A stretch of 10,178 nt of DNA from a bacterium (GCA_030592025.1 JAUUZX010000016.1:1-10178); one strand, 5' to 3'. Positions 1 to 5,801 are shown, counted from the stretch's first letter. Program-made: numbers and translations. The notes: generated by a model not told the origin, from the letters alone.

Positions 1-841
1 AGCGGGCGAATTCGGGGATGTGGCAGGTCTGGCAGGCGATGGACTTGCCGTGCCAGTTGAGGATCCGCTTCTCGTGGACGTCCTCGTCGTGGCAGCTCGT
101 GCACTCGAGGTGGTTGTAGCCACCGGGCGAGACGAACATGGCGTTGCCCGAGATGTCGTGGTTCTCGGTGACGTGGCACTCCTGGCAGGTGAAGTCCTGG
201 CCGTCGGCGCTCATGTGGACGTCGATCTCCAGCGTCGGCTTGATCAGCGCCTTCTCCATGTCACCGTGTTTCACGTTGTTGCCGCCGCCGCCGGAGAAGT
301 GGCAGGCGCCGCAGTTGGCGCGGTTCGGCATGCCGACGGCCCGGGCGATGCCGGCCAGGTCGACGGGCTCCCAGATCTTGCCGGCCCATTCCTTGGGCTC
401 GTACACCGGATGGCCGGCGCCGGTGGGGAACTTGCGGTACTTGCCGGTCTGATCGTGGCAGATCAGGCAGTCGACGTTCTCGGGGTTGGTGAAGTCGAAG
501 GACCCGTCCTTCCAGCCGTAGCCGGCGTGGCAGCTCGTGCACCGGGGCCAGTTGCTGTCGACGGCGATGCAGAAGTTGTTCACCGTGTTCTTCTTGCCCA
601 GGGGCACCTCGCCCTTGCCGATCACTTTCTGCATGGGCTGCCAGGTCCAGTGGGAGGTCTTCATGAAGTCGTGGGCGACGTCCTCGTGGCACTCGAGGCA
701 GGCGGCCGTGACGCTGGGGCCGTCGGTGAAGGGGCCCTCCATGTCCTGGTGGTCCTCGATGACGACCATGGCCACGGCGGGTGCGCTCACCAGCAGGACG
801 GCAACCAGGCCGAACAGGGAGCATCGAACGGGATTTCGCAT
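1..841 (-). CDS. Octaheme c-type cytochrome, tetrathionate reductase (OTR) family, 3' end cut off by window
   Basis: The first 280 residues are visible; the gene runs off the left edge. It opens with a Sec signal peptide (residues 1-24, cleavage after APAVA). Seven heme-binding CXXCH motifs follow at 48-52, 101-105, 125-129, 177-181, 219-223, 247-251 and 270-274, so the eighth heme of the family should lie beyond the window. The stretches NNFCI, CTSCHAGYGW, CHFSGGGGN and VKHGD are typical of the OTR family. By position, Cys91 and Lys191 probably match the active-site Cys and the Lys heme ligand of Shewanella OTR (recalled, not aligned). The protein should be a periplasmic redox enzyme. Shewanella OTR reduces tetrathionate, nitrite and hydroxylamine in vitro, but its natural substrate is uncertain. 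The ATG at 841 is chosen because a GGAGG lies nine bases upstream (851-855). Family assignment is firm; substrate is not. Confidence 0.93.
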   Translation of the reverse strand, partial: MRNPVRCSLFGLVAVLLVSAPAVAMVVIEDHQDMEGPFTDGPSVTAACLECHEDVAHDFMKTSHWTWQPMQKVIGKGEVPLGKKNTVNNFCIAVDSNWPRCTSCHAGYGWKDGSFDFTNPENVDCLICHDQTGKYRKFPTGAGHPVYEPKEWAGKIWEPVDLAGIARAVGMPNRANCGACHFSGGGGNNVKHGDMEKALIKPTLEIDVHMSADGQDFTCQECHVTENHDISGNAMFVSPGGYNHLECTSCHDEDVHEKRILNWHGKSIACQTCHIPEFAR

Positions 842-863
842 GAATTCAAGCCTCCGGTCGGGG

Positions 864-880
864 GCGGGGACAGGCCCCGC
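864..880 (-). promoter_or_regulatory. GC-rich hairpin in the leader of the octaheme cytochrome gene
   Basis: GCGGGG (864-869) and CCCCGC (875-880) form a perfect 6-bp stem with a 5-base loop. The stem sits eight bases before the Shine-Dalgarno sequence (851-855) of the minus-strand cytochrome gene. There is no T-tract after it on the minus strand, so it is not an obvious terminator. It may affect translation or mRNA stability (inference). Confidence 0.35.
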
Positions 881-929
881 AATGCACTTTTATCGGACGC
901 TCCATCCTATGACATGCGTCCTTCCACTG

Positions 930-944
930 CGGTGAATTTCACCG
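930..944. promoter_or_regulatory. Perfect 15-bp palindrome, candidate operator
   Basis: CGGTGAA (930-936) and TTCACCG (938-944) are perfect inverted 7-bp arms around a single central T. The site lies 88 bases upstream of the cytochrome start codon, in a stretch without genes. A compact palindrome of this kind is typical of a dimeric repressor or activator site. I cannot assign it to a named regulator. The 842-1076 gap holds nothing that looks coding; its right half is AT-rich, as promoters often are. Confidence 0.4.
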
Positions 945-1037
945 AGTGTCGCCAGGTAATCAAGAAGTTTAGTGACAACTTGATGACATAAAACAGAGCA
1001 AAATACTGGGATATAGCCCTAAAAGGTGGTCAACAAG

Positions 1038-1064
1038 GCCCCCGAAACGCCGATGATCGGGGGC
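1038..1064 (+). promoter_or_regulatory. 8-bp perfect stem-loop abutting the ribosome binding site of the next gene
   Basis: GCCCCCGA (1038-1045) pairs perfectly with TCGGGGGC (1057-1064) around an 11-base loop. The strong Shine-Dalgarno AGGAGG (1065-1070) starts at the very next base, so the stem borders the ribosome landing site of the CDS at 1077. It could modulate initiation or protect the 5' end. No T-tract follows, which argues against a plain terminator. Confidence 0.4.
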
Positions 1065-1076
1065 AGGAGGACAATC

Positions 1077-1478
1077 ATGCCCAATGATTTCTGCGATCAT
1101 CTCGGTGACTACGAGGCCCAGTTCGTCAAGGCCAAGGCGGCCTATGGCCAGATGCTGGAGTGCCTGGAGGGCGTCATGCGGGACGGTCGCCGGGATGAGA
1201 ACGTCGAACTCCTGGAAGACGCCGTGGAGGAATGGGAGCGGGAGGTCGGCTACCTGCGGGATCTGTTCCTGATCTACGTGCGCCGGGGGACCATCGGGTT
1301 GCCCGTGTCCCGGGACGACGACGACGAAGGGGCGACCGATCCGCGCGATCCCGTGTGCACCGTATGCGGAGAGGTCGTGCCCAAGCTGCGCTGGACCGAG
1401 TGGGAGGTCGCCGGCCAGGGCGCCGCCTTCCGTGGCCGGCCTTTCCTCACCCCGGCCGACCCCGTGCCGTCGGTCTGA
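1077..1478 (+). CDS. Small hypothetical protein, helical N-terminus with a single CxxC
   Basis: The product has 133 residues and I do not recognise its family. Residues 10-70 are rich in Glu, Lys, Leu and Ala and look like one or two long helices, possibly a coiled coil. An acidic linker (DDDDE, 80-84) follows. A lone C-T-V-C-G pair sits at 94-98, too few cysteines for a full zinc site unless the protein dimerises or uses Cys6 or Cys29. There is no signal peptide, so it is probably cytoplasmic. The ATG at 1077 is preferred over an upstream GTG at 1026 because AGGAGG lies six bases before it. It ends one base from the stop codon of the convergent small gene at 1480, with no room for a terminator between them. 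That it is a real gene is likely; its function is unknown. Confidence 0.7.
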   Translation: MPNDFCDHLGDYEAQFVKAKAAYGQMLECLEGVMRDGRRDENVELLEDAVEEWEREVGYLRDLFLIYVRRGTIGLPVSRDDDDEGATDPRDPVCTVCGEVVPKLRWTEWEVAGQGAAFRGRPFLTPADPVPSV

Positions 1479-1479
1479 A

Positions 1480-1683
1480 TCAATCCTCGTTCTTGCTGCG
1501 GGAATCCCCTCCACCGGAGAGGAGCGTCCATCCGATGAACGCGCCGAAGGCGGTCATCAGGACGGGGTTCGACGTGATGCTTCAGCCACCGCTGTGGCAG
1601 GCGACCCAGCGGTTGACCAGGAAGCCGCCGCCGCCGCCCACGACGGGTCCGATGAGCTGGCGGATGATGCGGTTGCGATCCAT
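1480..1683 (-). CDS. Candidate selenoprotein: DUF6132-like small membrane protein with in-frame TGA (Sec) at codon 34
   Basis: Reading from the ATG at 1683, 33 residues are followed by TGA (1584-1582), then another 33 codons in the same frame to a TGA stop at 1480. The joined product is 67 residues. A Gly-rich hydrophobic segment (10-23) leads to WVACHSGG-U-SITSNP (26-40), then a second hydrophobic segment (41-55) and a polar tail. From memory, small membrane proteins of the DUF6132 type carry GCxxGxCPITSNP followed by a YGAxxG segment. Here AC-HSGG-U-SITSNP and FGAFIG match on both sides of the TGA, and the TGA replaces the second Cys. GGAGG (1690-1694) sits six bases before the ATG. The gene ends one base from its convergent neighbour, as expected if the long reading is real. 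Alternatives are a TGC-to-TGA mutation or sequencing error, or a decayed gene. The function of this family is not known to me. Confidence 0.7.
1531..1579 (-). ncRNA. Candidate SECIS region just downstream of the in-frame TGA
   Basis: Two overlapping hairpins follow the TGA on the minus strand. The first pairs CAUCA (1579-1575) with UGAUG (1559-1555), its upper part being imperfect. The second is stronger. It pairs UCC with GGA and GAUGA with UCAUC, then CGCC with GGCG around a UUC loop, spanning 1562-1531. Its apical loop is 33 bases after the TGA, within the distance range I recall for bacterial SECIS elements. Neither has the G that is usual among the first two loop bases in its best-paired form. 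Support is therefore partial. Confidence 0.3.
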
Positions 1684-1698
1684 GCAGTACCTCCGGCC

Positions 1699-1724
1699 AT
1701 GGTGACGGGCAATGGTGACGGCCA
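1699..1724. repeat. Tandem 13-bp repeat between two divergent genes
   Basis: ATGGTGACGGGCA (1699-1711) is followed directly by ATGGTGACGGCCA (1712-1724), differing at one base. The pair lies between the ribosome binding sites of the divergent genes starting at 1683 (minus) and 1785 (plus). It is next to the only AT-rich patch there (ATTAATCTAGA, near 1724-1734). Direct repeats at that position could bind a regulator, or could simply be a small duplication. Confidence 0.45.
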
Positions 1725-1784
1725 TTAATCTAGACAGCGCCCCTCCTTCGCGCCAGACTCCCGGCATCCGAGGAGAGGACGTCC

Positions 1785-2645
1785 ATGAACCCAGTGATCC
1801 CGAAGCCCGTGATCCCCGCCGCCCTCATCGCGTTCATGCTTCTGGCCGCCGGTTGCGGCGGAGAGGTCGACAACGAACGCGACCTGCCGGCGCAGCTGCG
1901 TATCCACAACGGCATCGCCGCTTCCTCAACGGATGAGGCCCCGCCCACCGAACTCGATCTGCCGGGGCGCGTGGGTTGGTGGGCCCGGCGCTACGCCGCC
2001 GCCGACACCGCCGTCTACCGGTTCGGCCCGGCCGAGGGCGGCTATGTCGCCGAAGGACGCCTCGTTCTGGACGGCCGGCAGGACTGCATCAGCCTCCTCT
2101 ACCGCACGACCGAACGGGCCCGGGCCCGGGACGCCGACGACGCCCTGCGTTGGGCCCTGCGCACGCGCTTCGCCGGCGCCGACTGGGACAGCGTGGTGGG
2201 CCCCGACGGCCGGGTCGACTACGACCACCCGGCCCATCTGGATTTCAGCGTCGACATGATCCGCAGCGGCCACTGGGGCCGGGACGTCACGCCCCAACTC
2301 ACCGGGGCCGCGCCCGATCCCGTGGGCAGCTCCCGCTACCCCGCGGGCAGCGTGACCTGGGTGCCGGAGGCCGACCTCGAGCCCGGGGATCTGCGGGAGG
2401 GCGACATGGTCTGGCTCGTGCTGGACCCCGAGAATGAGCGCGCCGCAGCACTGCGGGTGGAGTACGGGCTGATCGTCGGCCACGTGGGTGTCGTGGTGAT
2501 GGAGCAGGACGGGCCGCATCTGGTCCACGCCGCCAGCAGCGACCTGCCGGGGGTGTACGAGGGCGGGCGCATCGTCGACGTGCCCCTGGCCCTCTACCTG
2601 GCGCGGGTGGAGCGGTACGGCGGCGTGATCGTCACCCGGTTTTGA
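1785..2645 (+). CDS. Lipoprotein with NlpC/P60-like (DUF1460-like) amidase fold
   Basis: The product has 286 residues. Its N-terminus is a lipoprotein signal with lipobox LAAGC, Cys24 being the predicted lipidated residue, so it should be anchored in a membrane facing the periplasm. The rest resembles the DUF1460 / N-acetylmuramoyl-alanine amidase-like branch of the NlpC/P60 superfamily. D-C-I-S-L-L at 100-105 gives a candidate catalytic Cys101. Further on, GDMVWLV (206-212) precedes GHVGVVV with His233 and then HAAS with His248. This Cys, then His on adjacent strands, is the papain-like order. The likely role is cleavage of peptide bonds in peptidoglycan (inference). Start: ATG with AGGAG nine bases upstream (1771-1775). 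It converges with the lipoprotein gene ending at 2661, with only 15 bases between and no clear terminator. Confidence 0.72.
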   Translation: MNPVIPKPVIPAALIAFMLLAAGCGGEVDNERDLPAQLRIHNGIAASSTDEAPPTELDLPGRVGWWARRYAAADTAVYRFGPAEGGYVAEGRLVLDGRQDCISLLYRTTERARARDADDALRWALRTRFAGADWDSVVGPDGRVDYDHPAHLDFSVDMIRSGHWGRDVTPQLTGAAPDPVGSSRYPAGSVTWVPEADLEPGDLREGDMVWLVLDPENERAAALRVEYGLIVGHVGVVVMEQDGPHLVHAASSDLPGVYEGGRIVDVPLALYLARVERYGGVIVTRF

Positions 2646-2660
2646 CGCGGGGGCGTTCCT

Positions 2661-4226
2661 CTATCGCGAGGCCGGCTCCACGGTGACCGTGATGGCTGTC
2701 GTGGCGGTGTCATCCTGGACGGTGACGACCCGGGCCCGGAGCGTGAAGCTCGTGGAGGCCGTGACCTCGGGCACATTCCAGGTGTGGGTCCAGTACTCCA
2801 CCGGCAGCGATGTGCTGACGAACCCTTCCCCCACGTCCACCTGGATGAACCGCATGAGCACCCCGTCGGCGGAGATGGCGCGGCCGGTGATCTCGTAGCT
2901 CGCGCCGCCGTCGATGACATCGTCCTGCCGGGGGGTGATGAAGGCGATGCTCGGGGACACGACCACGTACTCCAGTTCACCGGTGGCGATGGGCGAGTCG
3001 GCCCAGTCGTTGCGGTACTGGCCGTAGATGGTGCGCACGCCGGGGATGGCCTGGAACTCGAAGTTGTGGGGCGTCTCGTAGGGGATCCACGCGATGCCGG
3101 TGAAGTCGGGCTCGTCGTGGAAGCGCATGGCGGTGGCGGTGGCCGTGCTCAGGATGTCCACATGGTTGATGGCGGTCACGCCGTTGTCCGGCAGATCGAG
3201 GGTGAACTCGACGTCCGTGAGCAGGTCGCCCCGCACCGTGATACCGGCCGTGTGGTTGTAGCCGAAGTCCCCCTGGAATTCGGCCCACACGGGCTGGTCG
3301 GTGGCCACGGGCAGGAGCGTGAAGTCCTCGAACAGGTCGGCGCCGGTCACCCAGGCGGCTGCGGGCAGATCCTCTTCCGTGCCGGCGAAGCGCATCATCT
3401 CGACGCCCTCGTTCTCCACTGCGAGATCGATGATCTGCGACGGGGCCAGGGTCACGAACCCGGCGCCGGGCCGGCCGCCCACCACGTCGAAGGTGGGGGC
3501 GAAGGCGACGGCGAAGGTGGAGGAGTTGGGCAGGGAGATATAAGTCTCGCCGGTGAACGACTCGACGTGGACGTGGACGGTGTCGCCGTCGGCGCGGGGG
3601 CCGAAGTCCCACGTGATCAGGGCCGTGTCGCCGGGCGCCGCCGCCGCGAAGACCAGGGCGTCGGTGAAGTTCTCGTTGTCGGCGATGCGCAGGTTCTCAC
3701 CTTCGCCGACCACGATCCGCAAGTCGAGGAAGCGGCTGGCCAGGCCGGCGTCGGGCTTGGTGAAGAGCACCGTCGGGGGCGTGGTGGCGATGGCGGGCTG
3801 GGCGTAGCCCGTGATGGTGAACCCGTCGTCCTCGGTCACTTCCGAGGACAGGCCCTGCACCATGTAGTAGTGGGTGCGGTTGGGTTCGGGCGCGAGGTGG
3901 AAGAAGGTCATGGACGTGTCGGTGTCGGCGTCCGGGAACAGGTCGTCGGCGAGGGTGGTCCACTCGATGTCCTGGTCCGTGCGGTGGTCGAGGATGTAGA
4001 CGACGAGGCCCATGCCCGGGTGGTGGTCCCACTTCACGATGTTGGCACCGGTGCCGGCGGAGGCCCGCACCTGGAGGCCGTCGCCGCCCAGGGGACCGAG
4101 GGGGTCGAAAGGGTTGTCGTAGGCCGGAGTCTCCGGCGTGCTCTCGCAGCCGGTGAGGTGGGCCAGGCCCAAGGGCAGCGTGGCGGCCAGGGCGAGGGCG
4201 ATGACGAGGGTCCGCATCCGGGGCAT
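2661..4226 (-). CDS. Large lipoprotein with repeated beta-sandwich (Ig/fibronectin-like) regions
   Basis: The product has 521 residues. A signal with lipobox L-T-G-C (Cys27) is followed by the spacer YDNPFDP (36-42), a motif often found just after the lipid anchor in FCB-group surface proteins. A first beta-sandwich-like region (about 48-150) has the look of a fibronectin type III fold. The middle is beta-rich and Thr/Asp/Val-rich, without cysteines. The last roughly 95 residues, starting around SPSIAFITP, resemble an Ig-like domain that closes with TAITVTVEP. No catalytic motif is visible, so an adhesive or structural role at the cell surface is the best guess. The upstream Met1 is chosen because CTCCT on the plus strand (4233-4237; AGGAG in the gene's sense) lies six bases before it; Met4 would sit too far. 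It is probably co-transcribed with the gene at 4244-5029, 17 bases upstream. Confidence 0.7.
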   Translation of the reverse strand: MPRMRTLVIALALAATLPLGLAHLTGCESTPETPAYDNPFDPLGPLGGDGLQVRASAGTGANIVKWDHHPGMGLVVYILDHRTDQDIEWTTLADDLFPDADTDTSMTFFHLAPEPNRTHYYMVQGLSSEVTEDDGFTITGYAQPAIATTPPTVLFTKPDAGLASRFLDLRIVVGEGENLRIADNENFTDALVFAAAAPGDTALITWDFGPRADGDTVHVHVESFTGETYISLPNSSTFAVAFAPTFDVVGGRPGAGFVTLAPSQIIDLAVENEGVEMMRFAGTEEDLPAAAWVTGADLFEDFTLLPVATDQPVWAEFQGDFGYNHTAGITVRGDLLTDVEFTLDLPDNGVTAINHVDILSTATATAMRFHDEPDFTGIAWIPYETPHNFEFQAIPGVRTIYGQYRNDWADSPIATGELEYVVVSPSIAFITPRQDDVIDGGASYEITGRAISADGVLMRFIQVDVGEGFVSTSLPVEYWTHTWNVPEVTASTSFTLRARVVTVQDDTATTAITVTVEPASR

Positions 4227-4243
4227 GGTCTTCTCCTACCCGG

Positions 4244-5029
4244 TCAGAAGGTCAACTTCACGCCGGCATGGACGCTCGTCAGCAATGACGGCTCGGGCGT
4301 GAGGGTGGGCGCCATGGCGCCGGCGACGGGGGGCACGGGTCCGGGACCCGCCGCCACCTTGGGGAACGTGAACAACGCGTCGGCCACGCTCACCACGATG
4401 GCGGCGGCCGCCACCATGAGCCCCATGTCCCGCAGGCTCTCCGCGTCCTCCATCTGGGCGTAGGCCTCGTCGGCTTCGGCGCGCAGAACGGTGATGCGGT
4501 CGGCGTTGATGGACTGCTGGTACTCGCGCACCAGGACGAGGTGGTCCTTGCGGTAGTTGCTGCGCTGCAGCTCGCCCACCGCGGCGGTGAGCAACCCGCC
4601 GGTTTCGGCGGCGGCGTAGAGCCAACCGCGCGTGCGATGCCCCACGTGGAATTGGCCGAGGCCCGCGAAGAGGACGCTGCTGCGCCAGGCCGTGCTGCGG
4701 CTCAGGCGGTCCAGGCGGATCTTCAGCACGAGGTGATCACTGTCCGTGCCCAGGGTGACGGTCCTGCTGAAGGGCCGGTAACCCTGCAACTCGCTGGTGA
4801 CGACGTAGCGACCGGGGGCGAGTTCGAGGGCGCCGTCCAGGGGCAGGAACCCCGTGGCCTGGTCGTTGATGACGACGGTGGCGCCGGGCGGTCCCGTTAC
4901 CACGAGGGTGGCGGCGCTGGCGGCGCCCGCGGTCAGCAGGAAGAGGGTGGCCGTGAGCACGGCGAGGGTTCCCCGGTACCGGTCGATGCGAAGATGCAGG
5001 CCGATGCGGAGTTCGTAGGAGCTGGACAT
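4244..5029 (-). CDS. PEGA-domain protein with DUF5683-like membrane region
   Basis: The product has 261 residues. A 20-residue basic n-region and a hydrophobic core (21-38) form a signal peptide or anchor, with possible cleavage after Ala39. Residues 41-108 are a PEGA domain: short beta strands with VTGPPGATVVIND near the start and LAPGRYVVTSELQGYRPF in the middle. Residues 113-155 contain LFAGLGQFHVGHRTRGWLY, the pattern of DUF5683-type membrane segments. A charged helical stretch (about 157-203) follows, then a hydrophobic segment (about 205-225) and a Pro-rich tail ending in VHAGVKLTF, a final aromatic as in outer-membrane strands. It is a cell-envelope protein of unknown exact function. 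PEGA domains are thought to bind surface layers or glycans. A moderate GGAAAGG lies upstream of the ATG. It sits first in a two-gene unit with the Ig-like lipoprotein. Confidence 0.75.
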   Translation of the reverse strand: MSSSYELRIGLHLRIDRYRGTLAVLTATLFLLTAGAASAATLVVTGPPGATVVINDQATGFLPLDGALELAPGRYVVTSELQGYRPFSRTVTLGTDSDHLVLKIRLDRLSRSTAWRSSVLFAGLGQFHVGHRTRGWLYAAAETGGLLTAAVGELQRSNYRKDHLVLVREYQQSINADRITVLRAEADEAYAQMEDAESLRDMGLMVAAAAIVVSVADALFTFPKVAAGPGPVPPVAGAMAPTLTPEPSLLTSVHAGVKLTF

Positions 5030-5079
5030 GATGGCCTTTCCAGGGTCCGGTGGACCGTTCAGGTCGCGTTCAGCGCGCC

Positions 5080-5085
5080 AGTATA
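5080..5085 (-). promoter_or_regulatory. Possible -10 element for the PEGA/lipoprotein unit
   Basis: On the minus strand TATACT (one mismatch from the sigma-70 -10 consensus) lies about 50 bases before the ATG at 5029. No convincing -35 hexamer is seen 16-18 bases further upstream. A small hairpin, GGTCC-GGT-GGACC, sits at 5044-5056 in the leader. Weak support only. Confidence 0.25.
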
Positions 5086-5123
5086 GTCCATGGGACCGGT
5101 GCGCGCCCGGGAAAATCGCGGCG

Positions 5124-5558
5124 TCAATCCCGATGGTAGGGCTTGCCCCGCAGGATGCTCAGGCCCCGGTAGATCTGCTCGGCCAGGAGCACCCGCGCCA
5201 TTTCGTGGGTCAGGGTGAGGCTCGACAGGCGCAAGGTGCGATCGGCCCGTTCACGGGCGGCGGGTCCGAGGCCGTCGGCCCCGCCCACGAGGAACGCCAC
5301 GCTTCCGTGGGCGCCCAGAAGGCGGGAGAGGTCGCGGCTCGTCACGTCCTCGCCCCGCTCGTCCAGGGCGACCACGAGCTCGTTCCCCCGGGTTGAGCCG
5401 AGCTTGGCCGTCATCTCCCGGCCCTCCCGCTCGGGGTCGGCGTCCCGCAGCTCCACGACCTTCGCCGGGGCCAGGGGACGGATGCGTTGCAGGTAGTCCT
5501 CGAGGAGCGCGCCGAGGCGCTTGTCCTTCATTTTGCCGACGGCGATGATCCTGATCAC
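5124..5558 (-). CDS. rlmH: 23S rRNA (pseudouridine1915-N3)-methyltransferase RlmH
   Basis: RlmH is a SPOUT-class methyltransferase that uses SAM to methylate N3 of pseudouridine 1915 in helix 69 of 23S rRNA, late in ribosome assembly. The 144-residue product starts VIRIIAVGKMKD, like other RlmH N-termini. It carries LVGGADGLG (90-98) for the SAM-binding knot, LSSLTLTHEMARVLLAEQIYR (111-131) and the C-terminal YHRD (141-144) that closes the active site; family proteins end in YHRE or YHRD. Length is close to the E. coli protein (about 155). The start is taken as the GTG at 5558, with GGGGAG five to ten bases upstream; longer in-frame readings extend into the intergenic region without family similarity. 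It is divergent from nuoA and 94 bases upstream of the PEGA gene on the same strand. Confidence 0.93.
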   Translation of the reverse strand: MIRIIAVGKMKDKRLGALLEDYLQRIRPLAPAKVVELRDADPEREGREMTAKLGSTRGNELVVALDERGEDVTSRDLSRLLGAHGSVAFLVGGADGLGPAARERADRTLRLSSLTLTHEMARVLLAEQIYRGLSILRGKPYHRD

Positions 5559-5610
5559 GTCCACTCCCCGGTGTTTCCGACTGATTCCGCACCTTCGCAT
5601 CTGATATTCC

Positions 5611-5639
5611 TTGACACCCCCACCACCCAAACGTGTAGT
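5611..5639 (+). promoter_or_regulatory. Likely sigma-70 promoter of the nuo operon
   Basis: A perfect -35 TTGACA (5611-5616) is followed after 17 bases by TGTAGT (5634-5639), which matches four of six -10 positions. It lies in the only long gap (5559-5801) before the operon and faces nuoA. Transcription would begin near 5646, giving a leader of about 155 bases. The -35 and the spacing are good; the -10 is mediocre. Confidence 0.45.
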
Positions 5640-5648
5640 TTGCTCGGC

Positions 5649-5670
5649 AGTTGCCAAATTTTCGGCAACT
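5649..5670. promoter_or_regulatory. 7-bp inverted repeat at the predicted transcription start of nuo
   Basis: AGTTGCC (5649-5655) and GGCAACT (5664-5670) are perfect inverted arms around the AT-rich spacer AAATTTTC. The site lies ten bases after the predicted -10, over or just after the expected start of transcription, where repressors commonly bind. It could instead act as an RNA hairpin. It does not match the Rex or FNR consensus sequences that I know. Confidence 0.4.
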
Positions 5671-5674
5671 CGAA

Positions 5675-5709
5675 TTGTCCGGTTTAGCCCGTTTGGGGGC
5701 CGCGGACAA
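5675..5709 (+). promoter_or_regulatory. Second inverted repeat (nested hairpin) in the nuo leader
   Basis: TTGTCCG (5675-5681) pairs perfectly with CGGACAA (5703-5709). Inside, GCCC (5687-5690) pairs with GGGC (5697-5700). Together they could form a two-tier RNA hairpin early in the leader of the nuo transcript. No known riboswitch core is recognised. The remaining bases to 5801 are GC-rich and hold nothing else I can name. Confidence 0.35.
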
Positions 5710-5801
5710 ATGATCCCGGCCGGGCGCGGGGCACGCGCTCGACCGTTTGTGTATCGACGGCCAGGACATTGTTTCGGGCCCAACGGAAACCGGGATGATC
5801 C

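Noticed and set aside
959..984. Inverted pair ATCAAG / CTTGAT as an FNR-type site
   Set aside because: The arms are 14 bases apart and inverted relative to the FNR layout TTGAT-N4-ATCAA, so it does not fit.
20..991. Long plus-strand open frame (323 codons)
   Set aside because: It runs antisense to the octaheme cytochrome, is rich in Val, Ala, Gly and Asp as expected for an antisense shadow in high-GC DNA, and has no family match.
1432..1728. Plus-strand frames across the selenoprotein candidate
   Set aside because: They have no start signal or family similarity and are low-complexity Ala/Asp/Arg sequence opposite a minus-strand gene with a good ribosome binding site and a recognisable motif.
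2784..4463. Plus-strand open frame of 559 codons, longer than the gene opposite it
   Set aside because: It lies opposite the Ig-like lipoprotein and the end of the PEGA gene. Its composition (Gly, Val, Asp, His, Glu) is typical of an antisense shadow, while the minus-strand genes have lipobox, signal peptide and ribosome binding sites.
5044..5056. Hairpin GGTCC-GGT-GGACC as an rlmH terminator
   Set aside because: It has no T-tract and lies almost 70 bases beyond the rlmH stop; short GC stems are common in DNA of this composition.
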